A stretch of 64,000 bases of DNA from a bacterium (lineage in GTDB: Bacteria > Sumerlaeota > Sumerlaeia > SLMS01 > JAHLLQ01), in the NCBI GenBank assembly GCA_020444065.1, contig JAHLLQ010000001.1, forward strand, positions 620,001-684,000, in the 5' to 3' direction. The notes beneath the pieces are model-generated. The model did no database searches. It worked only from the letters and a program-made list of their open reading frames with translations, and was not told the origin of the DNA. This document shows positions 51,525-60,194 of the stretch, piece after piece. The number at the start of each line of letters is the position of its first letter. Within the stretch, counting starts at the first letter, position 1. The position numbers were made by a program, and so were the translations under genes.

Positions 51525-52754
51525 TTAGTGCTTGATTGGCAATTCGATCGTGAACGTCGTGCCGACATCCTTCTGCGTTTCGAAGAAAATCCGTCCGCCG
51601 TGCTCGTCGACGATCTTCTTCGTCACCGCCAGGCCGATACCGGTTCCGCCGTGTCCCTTTGTGGAGTAGAACAGGTTGAACATCTTCGCCTGCACTTCCT
51701 CGGGAATGCCGGAGCCGTTGTCGCTGACCTGAATGCGCGCGCAGCCAGCGCTGAGATCGAGGCGACTGACGATCTTGACCTCCGGATCGGGATGCCCCGC
51801 GGGCAACGCGTCCAGGGCGTTCGTCACCAGGTTGAGCAGTGCGTCGTAGAGTGCCTGCTCGTCGAACATGATGCTGGGGATCAGTTCATCAATTGCGACG
51901 CCAAGGCGCACGCCGCGCTGCATCGTGTTCTCCTCGACCTCGCGCGCAAGGTTCGCAATCAGCGCATTCAAGTCGCCGCGTTCCAACTCGACTTGTGTGC
52001 CGCGAGAGTAGTTCAGCATGTTCAGAACAAGCGCCCGGATCTTGCCGTTGCTTCGCTTCAGCAGTTGCCAGCCCCGCTCGGTCTTTGAGACGTCGCCATT
52101 CCGAAGGCCGGACTCGACGAAGTACTCGCCGCCCGTCATGGTCTGAAGGACGTTCTTGATGTAGTGGGCGACTTCGCTGAGGGAGATGCCGATGGCCGCC
52201 AATCGTTCGGCTTCCATCTTCTCAACGTACAGACGGGCTTTCTCGAGGACGATTGCCACCTGTTTAGCGATAATCTCTGCGAATACGATCTCTTCCTGAC
52301 TCCATTCGACACACCGCTCGCGCCGCACCGAAAGAACTCCAACGACCTCTTCCTGGATGCGGAGCGGGGTGCAGAGGTACGCCATCAGGCGCGTCTCCTC
52401 CTGCGTGTCGTCCAGCCGGGCGTAGCGCTCGTCATGGCGGGCGTCGGCCAGCGCAACCGTCTGGTTATGCGATGCCGCCCAACCGGTCACGCCGTCGCCA
52501 AGATCGAATCCGCGTACGCCCAGCTCCTCCGCCCGACTGAGGCCGTGCGTCGCTCGAAGTACAAGAAAATCAGGTTTCTCCTCGTCGAGCAGGTACACAG
52601 AGCAGGTCTGCGTATCCATCACGCGCGCGGTGATTCCGCAGATGGTATCCAGAATCCGATCGAATTCCATGACGGATCCCACCGCGTGGCTGATGTCCAG
52701 CAGCGCGTGCGCGATGCGAATGTCTTGTGCCAAGGCAGAAACTGGAGCTGTCAT
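51525..52754 (-). CDS. GAF-domain sensor histidine kinase
   Basis: This 409-aa soluble protein has an N-terminal GAF domain (about 20-170), then a dimerisation helix with the phosphoacceptor in VAHYIKNVLQTM, and an HATPase domain with N-box NLVTNALDALP, G1 VSDNGSGIP and G2 GHGGTGIGL. No TM segment is seen, so it senses an internal ligand. Its response regulator is not adjacent. GGAG lies about seven bases before the ATG. It follows dnaK and grpE on the same strand after 107 bases. Confidence 0.88.
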   Translation of the reverse strand: MTAPVSALAQDIRIAHALLDISHAVGSVMEFDRILDTICGITARVMDTQTCSVYLLDEEKPDFLVLRATHGLSRAEELGVRGFDLGDGVTGWAASHNQTVALADARHDERYARLDDTQEETRLMAYLCTPLRIQEEVVGVLSVRRERCVEWSQEEIVFAEIIAKQVAIVLEKARLYVEKMEAERLAAIGISLSEVAHYIKNVLQTMTGGEYFVESGLRNGDVSKTERGWQLLKRSNGKIRALVLNMLNYSRGTQVELERGDLNALIANLAREVEENTMQRGVRLGVAIDELIPSIMFDEQALYDALLNLVTNALDALPAGHPDPEVKIVSRLDLSAGCARIQVSDNGSGIPEEVQAKMFNLFYSTKGHGGTGIGLAVTKKIVDEHGGRIFFETQKDVGTTFTIELPIKH

Positions 52755-52861
52755 GATCGCTCTCCGGCAGTCCTGAAACGAAGTGTGCCCACCGTCCCAC
52801 GGGCATCCGCGGACCGGTGGGCAATTTCCGCGCCCGACCTCATGTGATCAACTGTTCGATG

Positions 52862-53389
52862 TCACCCGTGCCGGACGACGATGACCTTTGCGGGCCGGAG
52901 GATCGTCCCATCTGAAAACCGGTAGCCGGTCTGGATTTCGTCGACGACCTCGCCTTCGTCCTTTTCCGGGATGTGGGCCGTCGCAATGGCTTCGTGGATG
53001 TTCGGATCGAACTGCTCGCCAATCGCATCGAAGGGTTCCGCTCCGAACCGTCGGAGAGTCTCGAGCATCTGCGCACGGATTGCACCGAAGCCGTCGATCC
53101 ACTCGTTCGCCTCGGCGCCCTGCATTCCGAGTGCTCTGTCGAAGTTGTCCAGTACGTCGAGGAACCCTCGCAGCACCGATTCACGCTCGCGCAGACGCGC
53201 CAGTTCGACTTCGCGCGTCATGCGCTTGCGCAAGTTCGCGACCTCGGCGGCCGCGCGCATCCACTTCTCCTTGAACTCGTCGGCGATTTCTTCGGACGGC
53301 AGTTCCTCCGCGCCTTCCGGCGAGATGTCTTCGATGGTCGCCTCCGGTAATGGCTGCTCTTCGGGCTTCTTTTTGCGCTTCTTTCTCAT
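52862..53389 (-). CDS. grpE: Nucleotide exchange factor GrpE
   Basis: This 175-aa protein has a Lys/Glu-rich N-terminus, a long coiled coil (about 35-95, including WMRAAAEVANLRKRMTRE) and the C-terminal beta domain with FGAEPFDAIGEQFDPNIHEAI. It ends with the GYRFSDGTILRPAKVIV signature. GrpE frees ADP from DnaK. The ATG follows AAGGAAACC. It lies 114 bases after dnaK on the same strand, in the order dnaK-grpE, the reverse of the common grpE-dnaK. Confidence 0.93.
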   Translation of the reverse strand: MRKKRKKKPEEQPLPEATIEDISPEGAEELPSEEIADEFKEKWMRAAAEVANLRKRMTREVELARLRERESVLRGFLDVLDNFDRALGMQGAEANEWIDGFGAIRAQMLETLRRFGAEPFDAIGEQFDPNIHEAIATAHIPEKDEGEVVDEIQTGYRFSDGTILRPAKVIVVRHG

Positions 53390-53421
53390 GCGGTTTCCTT
53401 GTTGATTGATGGGGCAGATGA

Positions 53422-53455
53422 GACCCAGGGGGACAAATCGCCTGCCCCCTGGGTC
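53422..53455. repeat. 11-bp inverted repeat between dnaK and grpE
   Basis: GACCCAGGGGG (53422-53432) and CCCCCTGGGTC (53445-53455) are perfect complements with a 12-base loop. There is no T-tract in either direction. It may be a processing or stability hairpin that sets the different levels of dnaK and grpE message. Confidence 0.55.
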
Positions 53456-53471
53456 ATCCCGTTTCCTCTTC

Positions 53472-53499
53472 AGTCACTAGTCACTAGCCACTAGCCACT
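53472..53499. repeat. Tandem heptamer AG[TC]CACT, four copies
   Basis: AGTCACT occurs twice and AGCCACT twice in perfect head-to-tail order at 53472-53499, just after the dnaK stop. It is non-coding. Related CTAGTGRCTAGTG phrases are known to me as intergenic repeats in similar genomes, but I cannot confirm that here. Confidence 0.6.
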
Positions 53500-53503
53500 G
53501 CTT

Positions 53504-55384
53504 CTACATTTCCTTGAACTCCGCATCGACGACATCGGAGTCGCTGCGAGCTCCGGTTCCAGCCGGTGTTTCTGCACCGGAATGTGCGTGCGCGGCTCCC
53601 TGTTGCAAGCCAGCGGCCACCTGCTGCAGATCGCTCATCAGGCTGCGAATCCTGTCGATCGGGGCCTCATCCTTGATGGCCTGCCGCGCTTCCTGAATCA
53701 GCATCTCGGCGCGTCCCTTCTCGTGCGAAGGAGCGGCATCTCCCATCTCGTTCAGGGCCTTTTCAACCTGGTAGGCCAGTGAATCGAGCTGGTTGCGGGC
53801 TTCGATGGCTTCGCGCCGCTTCTTATCTTCGGAGGCGTGCGCCTCGGCGTCCTTCACCATCCGGTCGATGTCGCCCTGTTCCAGATTGGCCGAATCGGAG
53901 ATGGTGATTTTCTGTTCCTTGCCCGTGGATTTGTCATGGGCGGAGACACTGAGGATGCCATTGGCGTCGATGTCAAACGCGACTTCGATCTGCGGCACGC
54001 CCCGCGGCGCCGGACGAATGCCTTCGAGCTTGAACGTTCCAAGCACACGGTTATCGCGGGCCATTTCGCGTTCGCCCTGCAGGATCACGATCTCAACGGC
54101 AGGCTGATTGTCGTCGGCTGTCGAGAAGATCTCCGACCGATGCACGGGGATGGTCGTGTTGCGCTCGACGATCTTGGTCATCACCCCGCCGAGGGTCTCT
54201 ACACCCAGGCTGAGCGGCGTCACGTCCAGCAGCAGCACGTCCTTCACATCGCCGGAGAGGATGCCGCCCTGAGCGGCCGCTCCGATGGCAACCACTTCGT
54301 CCGGATTCACGGACATGTTGGGTTGCTTCCCGCCTGTCAGCTTCTTGACCAGGTCCTGAACAGCCGGGATTCGAGTCGAGCCACCAACCAGGATGACTTC
54401 GTCAATGTCCGGGGCGGCCAGCTTCGCGTCCGCGAGAGCCTGCTTGACCGGCCCCATGCAGCGCTCAACCAGTTTTGCCGTCAGTTGATCGAACTTCGAG
54501 CGGGTCAGCTCGATATTCAGGTGCTTCGGTCCACTGGCGTCGGCGGTGATGAACGGAAGACTGATCGTCGTCGTCATGGTCGAGGACAGCTCGCACTTGG
54601 CGCGCTCGGCAGCTTCGTAGAGTCGCTGCAGTGCCTGGCGATCCTGGCGAAGGTCGATTCCCTGGTCGCGTTTGAACTCGTCAGCCAGCCAATCGACGAT
54701 GGCCTTGTCGAAGTCGTCGCCACCCAGGTGCGTATCGCCGGCGGTCGAACGAACCTCGCAGACCCCGTCGCCGACGTCCAGAACGGACACGTCGAAGGTT
54801 CCGCCGCCGAGATCAAAGACCATGACGGTTTCACTCTTCTTCTTGTCCATACCGTAGGCCAAGGCGGCGGCCGTCGGCTCGTTCACAACTCGCAGGACAT
54901 TCAACCCCGCGATCCTGCCCGCGTCCTTCGTGGCTTGACGCTGGGCATCATTGAAGTACGCCGGCACCGTAATGACGGCATCGGTGATCTTCTCGCCCAG
55001 ATGCGCGGCGGCGTCCTTGACGAGCTTCCGCAGGATCTGCGCGCTGATTTCCTCTGGCGCATAGTCCTTGCCACGAATCTCGAAGCGCACCGCGCCGTTC
55101 TCCCCCGCCTTCACCTTGTAGGGGACGATCTTCATTTCTTCGCTGACTTCGTCGTACTTGCGGCCGACGAAGCGCTTGGCCGAGTACACGGTGGCCTCGG
55201 AATTCAGGACGCCCTGGCGCTTCGCCACCGTACCGACGAGGCGTTCGCCGTCTTTCGTAAACGCGACGACCGATGGTGTGGTCCGCGCACCTTCAGAGTT
55301 TGTCACAACTGTCGGCTGGTCGCCATCCATCACCGCAACCACCGAATTCGTAGTACCCAAGTCGATTCCAACAACTTTACCCAT
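53504..55384 (-). CDS. dnaK: Chaperone DnaK (Hsp70)
   Basis: This 626-aa protein starts [18 protein letters not shown], the Hsp70 phosphate loop. It has the DVIITVPAYF-like region ([20 protein letters not shown]), [27 protein letters not shown] and the linker [16 protein letters not shown] before the substrate domain. The tail ends [13 protein letters not shown]-driven folding with DnaJ and GrpE is its role. The ATG follows a strong AGGAGG site. The longer open frame to 55453 is not supported. dnaJ is not adjacent. No CIRCE element is seen upstream. Confidence 0.97.
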   Translation of the reverse strand: MGKVVGIDLGTTNSVVAVMDGDQPTVVTNSEGARTTPSVVAFTKDGERLVGTVAKRQGVLNSEATVYSAKRFVGRKYDEVSEEMKIVPYKVKAGENGAVRFEIRGKDYAPEEISAQILRKLVKDAAAHLGEKITDAVITVPAYFNDAQRQATKDAGRIAGLNVLRVVNEPTAAALAYGMDKKKSETVMVFDLGGGTFDVSVLDVGDGVCEVRSTAGDTHLGGDDFDKAIVDWLADEFKRDQGIDLRQDRQALQRLYEAAERAKCELSSTMTTTISLPFITADASGPKHLNIELTRSKFDQLTAKLVERCMGPVKQALADAKLAAPDIDEVILVGGSTRIPAVQDLVKKLTGGKQPNMSVNPDEVVAIGAAAQGGILSGDVKDVLLLDVTPLSLGVETLGGVMTKIVERNTTIPVHRSEIFSTADDNQPAVEIVILQGEREMARDNRVLGTFKLEGIRPAPRGVPQIEVAFDIDANGILSVSAHDKSTGKEQKITISDSANLEQGDIDRMVKDAEAHASEDKKRREAIEARNQLDSLAYQVEKALNEMGDAAPSHEKGRAEMLIQEARQAIKDEAPIDRIRSLMSDLQQVAAGLQQGAAHAHSGAETPAGTGARSDSDVVDAEFKEM

Positions 55385-55685
55385 TTTCGTTACCTCCTGT
55401 CTGGGAGTGCGTCGCACCCCGCGACTTGCGCCCCATATCATTACGAGATACATGCCGAGACAGCGAGAGTGGCAAGTCGAACAAATTCAATATTCTGCGC
55501 CCTATCGCGGGTTGGCTGCCCAAGCGATGCAACGTCGAATGCGACGGTCTTTCGCGGAGTGTGCGACGGTACGGGAAGATCTGTCTGCCTGGCGGACACG
55601 CAGGCCGCTTCAGTCCATTTGTTTCAGTTTGCACCGAGGGCCGCGACGGCAGCATCCTGGGGTCAGCTTACTCGCGGAGGATTCT
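55385..55685. other. Divergent promoter region of dnaK and wlbA-like gene
   Basis: This 301-base region is non-coding. It must hold heat-shock control for dnaK, but no CIRCE (GCACTC-N9-GAGTGC) repeat was found. On the - strand TTGCCA, 17 bases, then TGTATC could be a weak promoter (55472 to 55444). A GGAGG ribosome site for the wlbA-like gene lies at its right end. Confidence 0.4.
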
Positions 55686-56711
55686 ATGATTGGGTTGGGA
55701 GTTGTCGGATTGGGCGGCTGGGGGCCGAACCTGCTGCGAAACGCAGCGAATACTCAGGGCGCGGAAGTTCGCATCGTGTGCGACGCGAATGCCGATCGCC
55801 TGGCGGCCGTGGCGCAGGCCCAGAAATCGTTCGATCAAACAACCGAATTGGTGGACGTTCTGTCGCGCCAGGATGTCGATGCGGTGATTCTGGCCACTCC
55901 GGCGGGCCTGCACTTTCAGCACGCCACCGCTGCTCTCGAAGCCGGCAAGCATGTGCTTGTCGAGAAGCCGATGGCCTTGACGGCGGAAGAAGGGCGCATC
56001 CTGGTCCGGCGCGCTAAGGAAGTGGATCGCCTCCTGATGGTCGGACACACGTTCCTTTACAACGATGCAGTCGCCGAAATGAAGCGCCTCGTCGATGCCG
56101 GCGAGTTGGGCCGTGTCTACTCGATCATGGCCGAGCGCATGTCGCTCGGCAAGATTCGCGATGATGTAAATGCGATGTGGAACCTCAGCCCCCACGACTT
56201 CTCGATCGTGCTGCACCTGCTCGGCGAAATGCCGCGGCGTGTCTGGGCGAAGGGCGGAGTCTTCCTGCCTGGATCACAACTGCATGACGTGGTCATAGCG
56301 ACGCTGGAATTCCCGTCCGGTGCGCTCGTGAATGTGTACAGTTCCTGGCTGAATCCAATCAAGATCCGCCGCATGACAGTGGTCGGCGATAAGAAGATGC
56401 TCGTGTACGACGATGTGTCCAGCGATCGGATGATCGTGGTGTACGAGAAGTCCGTCGACAGCGTGCCATTCGACGATCCTTCGGGCAGCTTCAAGAAATT
56501 CCAGCACCACATCCGAACGGGCGGCGAGCAGGTCTCCGACTTCGAGTTCCGCGAGCCATTGGCGCAGGAGATCGCACACTTCGCCGATTGTATCGCCAAT
56601 GGCAAAACACCGCGATCGGATGGCGAAGAAGGTCTGCGTGTGCTGCGAGTCCTGGAAGCATGTCAGAATTCTCTGGAGTCCAACGGTTTGCCAATTGAGC
56701 TTCTTCCATAG
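55686..56711 (+). CDS. Gfo/Idh/MocA oxidoreductase, WlbA/WbpB-like
   Basis: This 341-aa protein has the Rossmann motif VVGLGGWGPNLLRN and the Gfo/Idh/MocA catalytic signature EKPMALTAEEG with Lys. HDFSIVLHLLGEMP holds the His. A WlbB-like acetyltransferase lies two genes on, which makes it a good candidate for the UDP-GlcNAcA 3-dehydrogenase of 2,3-diacetamido sugar synthesis. The aminotransferase (WlbC/WbpE) is not in the window. ATG 55686 has GGAGG five bases upstream; the frame is open upstream but without support. It begins a rightward set of surface-sugar genes. Confidence 0.85.
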   Translation: MIGLGVVGLGGWGPNLLRNAANTQGAEVRIVCDANADRLAAVAQAQKSFDQTTELVDVLSRQDVDAVILATPAGLHFQHATAALEAGKHVLVEKPMALTAEEGRILVRRAKEVDRLLMVGHTFLYNDAVAEMKRLVDAGELGRVYSIMAERMSLGKIRDDVNAMWNLSPHDFSIVLHLLGEMPRRVWAKGGVFLPGSQLHDVVIATLEFPSGALVNVYSSWLNPIKIRRMTVVGDKKMLVYDDVSSDRMIVVYEKSVDSVPFDDPSGSFKKFQHHIRTGGEQVSDFEFREPLAQEIAHFADCIANGKTPRSDGEEGLRVLRVLEACQNSLESNGLPIELLP

Positions 56712-56726
56712 GATGGAGTGCATGTT

Positions 56727-57242
56727 ATGACCGAACAGCCTTTTCATGATCTGTTAGCAAAAGCCTCACAGCCTTCGGCGAAGGATACCGGTTCCAAACC
56801 GGGAGATGCGAAAATGCTGGCAGAGGTCGCAGAGAAGATTTCGCAGTTGGGTTACATGGCGGGGAACTGGCGGGCGGAGTTCGATGGGGAAGTAATGGAG
56901 GAATTCTGGGCGGCACCGATGGGAAATTCCATGTCCGGCGTCACGCGTTTCATTCGAGACGACAAGCTGCGCCTGATGGAAGTGCTCTCTATCGAAGGAA
57001 CTGACCGCGGGATCGTCATGTACATCAAGCACTTCGCCCCACAAATGAGAGTCCTGGAACGTCAGCCTCTCGCCTACAAACTGGTGCGTATGGAAGATGG
57101 CCTGGCCGTCTTTGAGAATCGCCGCCGCGAGTTCCCGCGGACGATCACCTATCGCCGCGAAGGCGATAACCTGACCGCAACGCTGGAGGGTAAGCGCGAC
57201 GATGCCCCTGCGGAATTGGTCTTCCGCTTCAAGCCCATCTGA
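56727..57242 (+). CDS. DUF6265-like protein
   Basis: This protein of 171 aa has the family pattern [29 protein letters not shown] and [10 protein letters not shown], then [14 protein letters not shown]. It is a small beta-barrel-like domain of unknown function, sometimes described as lipocalin-like. No signal peptide is present. GGAG lies eight bases before ATG 56727. It sits between two sugar genes, 15 bases after the first and 19 before the second, so it is transcribed with them, though a sugar role is not implied by its sequence. Confidence 0.75.
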   Translation: MTEQPFHDLLAKASQPSAKDTGSKPGDAKMLAEVAEKISQLGYMAGNWRAEFDGEVMEEFWAAPMGNSMSGVTRFIRDDKLRLMEVLSIEGTDRGIVMYIKHFAPQMRVLERQPLAYKLVRMEDGLAVFENRRREFPRTITYRREGDNLTATLEGKRDDAPAELVFRFKPI

Positions 57243-57261
57243 CTATTCACTTGGAGTCCCT

Positions 57262-57846
57262 ATGTCGATCGACCCATCTGCACGAATCCACGAAAGCGCT
57301 TATGTCGACGAGCCATGTGCGATCGGCGCAGGAACAAACATCTGGCACTTCACTCATGTGCGTTCGGGCGCGGTGATCGGTGAGGGCTGCAACATTGGCC
57401 AGGGGGTCTACATCGGCCAGGATGTTCACGTCGGCAACCGCTGCAAGATCCAGAACAACGTCAGCGTCTACGAAGCAGTGACGCTTGAGGATGAAGTCTT
57501 CTGCGGGCCGGCAATGGTCTTCACAAACGTCATCAATCCCCGCGCCGCCATTGAGAGGAAGAATGAGTTCCGCCCGACGCTGATTCGGCGCGGCGCCACG
57601 CTCGGCGCGAACTGCACGATCCTTTGTGGAATCACGATCGGCCGCCACGCCTTCATCGCCGCGGGAGCAGTGATCTTGCGCGACGTGCCCGACTATGCTC
57701 TCATGACCGGCGTCCCGGCGAAGCGTACCGGCTGGATGTGTCGCTGCGGCGTTCGGCTGCGTGAGGAAGATGGGCACTGGACATGCCCGGCGTGCGCGTG
57801 CCGCTACGAAACTGTCGCCGGACAGGATGCAATCGCTCCGAGCTGA
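57262..57846 (+). CDS. WlbB/WbpD-like sugar N-acetyltransferase with zinc-ribbon tail
   Basis: This protein of 194 aa is a left-handed beta-helix acyltransferase: [31 protein letters not shown], then [14 protein letters not shown], typical of UDP-2-acetamido-3-amino-glucuronate N-acetyltransferases. The C-terminal 30 residues carry a zinc ribbon (MCRCGVRL and CPACACRY), also usual in this family. It uses acetyl-CoA in O-antigen or capsule precursor synthesis. ATG 57262 has GGAG five bases upstream. The WlbA-like dehydrogenase two genes back makes the pathway call stronger. Confidence 0.88.
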   Translation: MSIDPSARIHESAYVDEPCAIGAGTNIWHFTHVRSGAVIGEGCNIGQGVYIGQDVHVGNRCKIQNNVSVYEAVTLEDEVFCGPAMVFTNVINPRAAIERKNEFRPTLIRRGATLGANCTILCGITIGRHAFIAAGAVILRDVPDYALMTGVPAKRTGWMCRCGVRLREEDGHWTCPACACRYETVAGQDAIAPS

Positions 57847-57896
57847 AGAACGCGTTCCCGGTTGTGCCCGATGCCATCCCCTTTCTACCGTCGAGC

Positions 57897-60194
57897 ATGC
57901 GCTCGATGAATCCGCTCAACCCCGATCAGACGTTGCGCCACTTCACGTGGCGGATGGTCGGGCTGTATGCGCTGGTCTGGTTGGCATGCCTCGCACCGTT
58001 CGCAATCGAAGGCACGCTGCCGGGCAGTCTGGGCAGTCTCGGTGCCGACACAAACCGGCTCTTCGTGCCATTCCGGGCATTTCTGCTGCGCCAGTTCTGG
58101 GCGTTCAACTTCCCCGATTGCGCCATGGGGATGTACCTCGGACATCCGATTCTGACTTATGGCCAGACGGGGATGCTCTATCCAACGAATCTGCTCGGCC
58201 TGATCATCCCTCTCCCCCACCATGCGTTCTTCTTTCTCGATCTGTGGATCCACGCAACGCTGGCATCCGCGGGCATGGCGTGGATGGTTCGCCGGCGCGG
58301 GCACAGGATGCTTGCCGCGCTGCTGATCGGATGGGTGTATGCAAACAGTTCCGCGTTCCTGCTCCGCACCGACGGGCACTGGACGCTGCTCCACCAGGCC
58401 GCGCTGCTCCCCTGGATGCTCGGGCTGTGGGAAAGCCTCGACAACTGGCGCTCGTCAGGGAATTGCGTCCGATCACGCGTACTCCTAGCCATCGTTCTCG
58501 GACTGATGCTCCTCGCGCAGAATCCCCAGTGGCTCTACCTGTTCGCGTTGTTACTGGCGCCGCTCGAGGCACTCCGAACGGTCCGCCGTCATCATCGGCT
58601 GTCTCCGCTCAGGCGCTGGGGGGGATTGCTGCTGATCGCTGTAGGCGCACTCCTCCTGGGTGCGGCGGGTTACTTGCCGGCGATTCTCGGGAGAGGCGAT
58701 TCGGCCCGCGCTGCTAGTGCCGGAATGCGATTCATCGATTTGTGGACGCTCGCACCGGATAATCTGCTGGCTCTCATCTCACCGTACTATTACTTCGGCG
58801 AGAAGGTCTGGCAATTCAGCGGCAAATGGTGGCCGAACGAGTCCGTCGCCATCGTTGGTCGAGGAACCATGTTGCTCGCTGGAATCGGTTTCATCTCTCT
58901 GCTGCGAACCCCGAAGCGGCTCTCTGGACGCGCGGCCCTTCCGCTGATATTGATCCTTGGTGGACTCGCGATCGGAATCGCACCCGAGTTCCCCAACAGC
59001 CGGGGGATCGTTGCCCAATTGCCTTTCTTCACGAGTTTCCGTGCCTGGGGCCGTGCATTGATCGCTGTCGTGATTGGGCTGTTGCTACTGGCGGCGGAGG
59101 GCATCGATCGCCTGAACATTGGCCGTTCGAAGCGGGAAGCTCGCTCAGGAATACTCCTCGGGATGGGTGCGCTTGCGGCTTTCGCCTCGGCACTTTGGGA
59201 TTCAATGGGAGCCGAGCCTTGGCGACCGGAGAAACTGAGCTCCTGGGGTGCAAAGATCCATCAGGGATTCCCCATTAAGATGGATGGCCTATTCTTCTCG
59301 ACAGTGAAGGCCGATATCCTGATTCGGGATTTGCTCTGTTACGGAACTTGGACAATTTTGCTTCTGGCGATTGCAGTCCGAGGCAGGAGACAATGGACGA
59401 CGATCGCAATCGCTGTTTTGCTGGCTGCAGAGCTGTTCTCCTTCCAACGGTTCGTCTTCCGCGAGCGCTCCCCAGTACTGACGCCCGAGTCGGTTCCTGA
59501 GTTAGCGGACTTCATTGATCGGCGTCGGGCTGGTGTCGCGCCGGCGCCGCTGACGGTGACATTCAATGCTCGCGAACTGAAGAACTTCGCTCTGCACCTG
59601 GATGGCATTCGCAGCCTTAGCGGTGTTGACGCAGATATGTCTTCTAGACGCTTGAAGTTCCTGAACATACTGCAGGGAATTTCGTATAGCGCCTACGAGC
59701 TTGATTCGATGGTTTTTGGGGTTCCTTCGGATCTGGCTCTCAACATGACCGGGGCCCAGGTTGTTGTCGAAGGCGATGATTTTAGCCCCCCTGTGGGGGG
59801 GGAGTGGCAACAGATTGACGGATACTGGATTCGATTCTTCCCTCAGAGGCATTCTGCCATCGAACTTCAGCCTGCAGATGCCGGCGAGGTGGACATTCTC
59901 CAGTGGACCGATGATGAGCTCACGGCCGTAACGAACTCGGATGAGCCGACAACACTGGCCTTCTGGAATTTTGGTGTGCCGCCTTATGATATCGATGGTC
60001 AATTGAGAGAGTCCGGTCATGGCAGGCTCTCTCCCGGCCAGCATCGCATTCACTACGAATACGTTGACTGGCGAGCGAGGATTGCGTTTGCGATCTCGAT
60101 CGTGAGTTGGTTTGGGCTGGGGTTGTTCTTGCTGATTCGTCAGCGGCGCAAATCGTCAATGGCCGCGAGTAATCGCTCCGTCGCCGCGCGTTGA
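57897..60194 (+). CDS. Large membrane protein, YfhO-like
   Basis: This protein of about 765 aa has 11-13 TM helices and a soluble C-terminal beta domain (about 540-740). The N-terminal loop has LGADTNRLFVPFRAFLLRQF and MYLGHPILTYGQTGMLYPTN, typical of the YfhO family, which aids sugar transfer in polysaccharide or teichoic-acid glycosylation. One further TM segment near the C-terminus precedes a basic tail. ATG 57897 or 57906 may be the start; no good ribosome site is seen. Its last 55 bases overlap the convergent glycosyltransferase gene. Confidence 0.75.
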   Translation: MRSMNPLNPDQTLRHFTWRMVGLYALVWLACLAPFAIEGTLPGSLGSLGADTNRLFVPFRAFLLRQFWAFNFPDCAMGMYLGHPILTYGQTGMLYPTNLLGLIIPLPHHAFFFLDLWIHATLASAGMAWMVRRRGHRMLAALLIGWVYANSSAFLLRTDGHWTLLHQAALLPWMLGLWESLDNWRSSGNCVRSRVLLAIVLGLMLLAQNPQWLYLFALLLAPLEALRTVRRHHRLSPLRRWGGLLLIAVGALLLGAAGYLPAILGRGDSARAASAGMRFIDLWTLAPDNLLALISPYYYFGEKVWQFSGKWWPNESVAIVGRGTMLLAGIGFISLLRTPKRLSGRAALPLILILGGLAIGIAPEFPNSRGIVAQLPFFTSFRAWGRALIAVVIGLLLLAAEGIDRLNIGRSKREARSGILLGMGALAAFASALWDSMGAEPWRPEKLSSWGAKIHQGFPIKMDGLFFSTVKADILIRDLLCYGTWTILLLAIAVRGRRQWTTIAIAVLLAAELFSFQRFVFRERSPVLTPESVPELADFIDRRRAGVAPAPLTVTFNARELKNFALHLDGIRSLSGVDADMSSRRLKFLNILQGISYSAYELDSMVFGVPSDLALNMTGAQVVVEGDDFSPPVGGEWQQIDGYWIRFFPQRHSAIELQPADAGEVDILQWTDDELTAVTNSDEPTTLAFWNFGVPPYDIDGQLRESGHGRLSPGQHRIHYEYVDWRARIAFAISIVSWFGLGLFLLIRQRRKSSMAASNRSVAAR

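Noticed and set aside
55385-55460. CIRCE heat-shock operator before dnaK
   Set aside because: GAGTGCGTCGCAC looked suggestive, but the GCACTC-N9-GAGTGC arrangement is not present.
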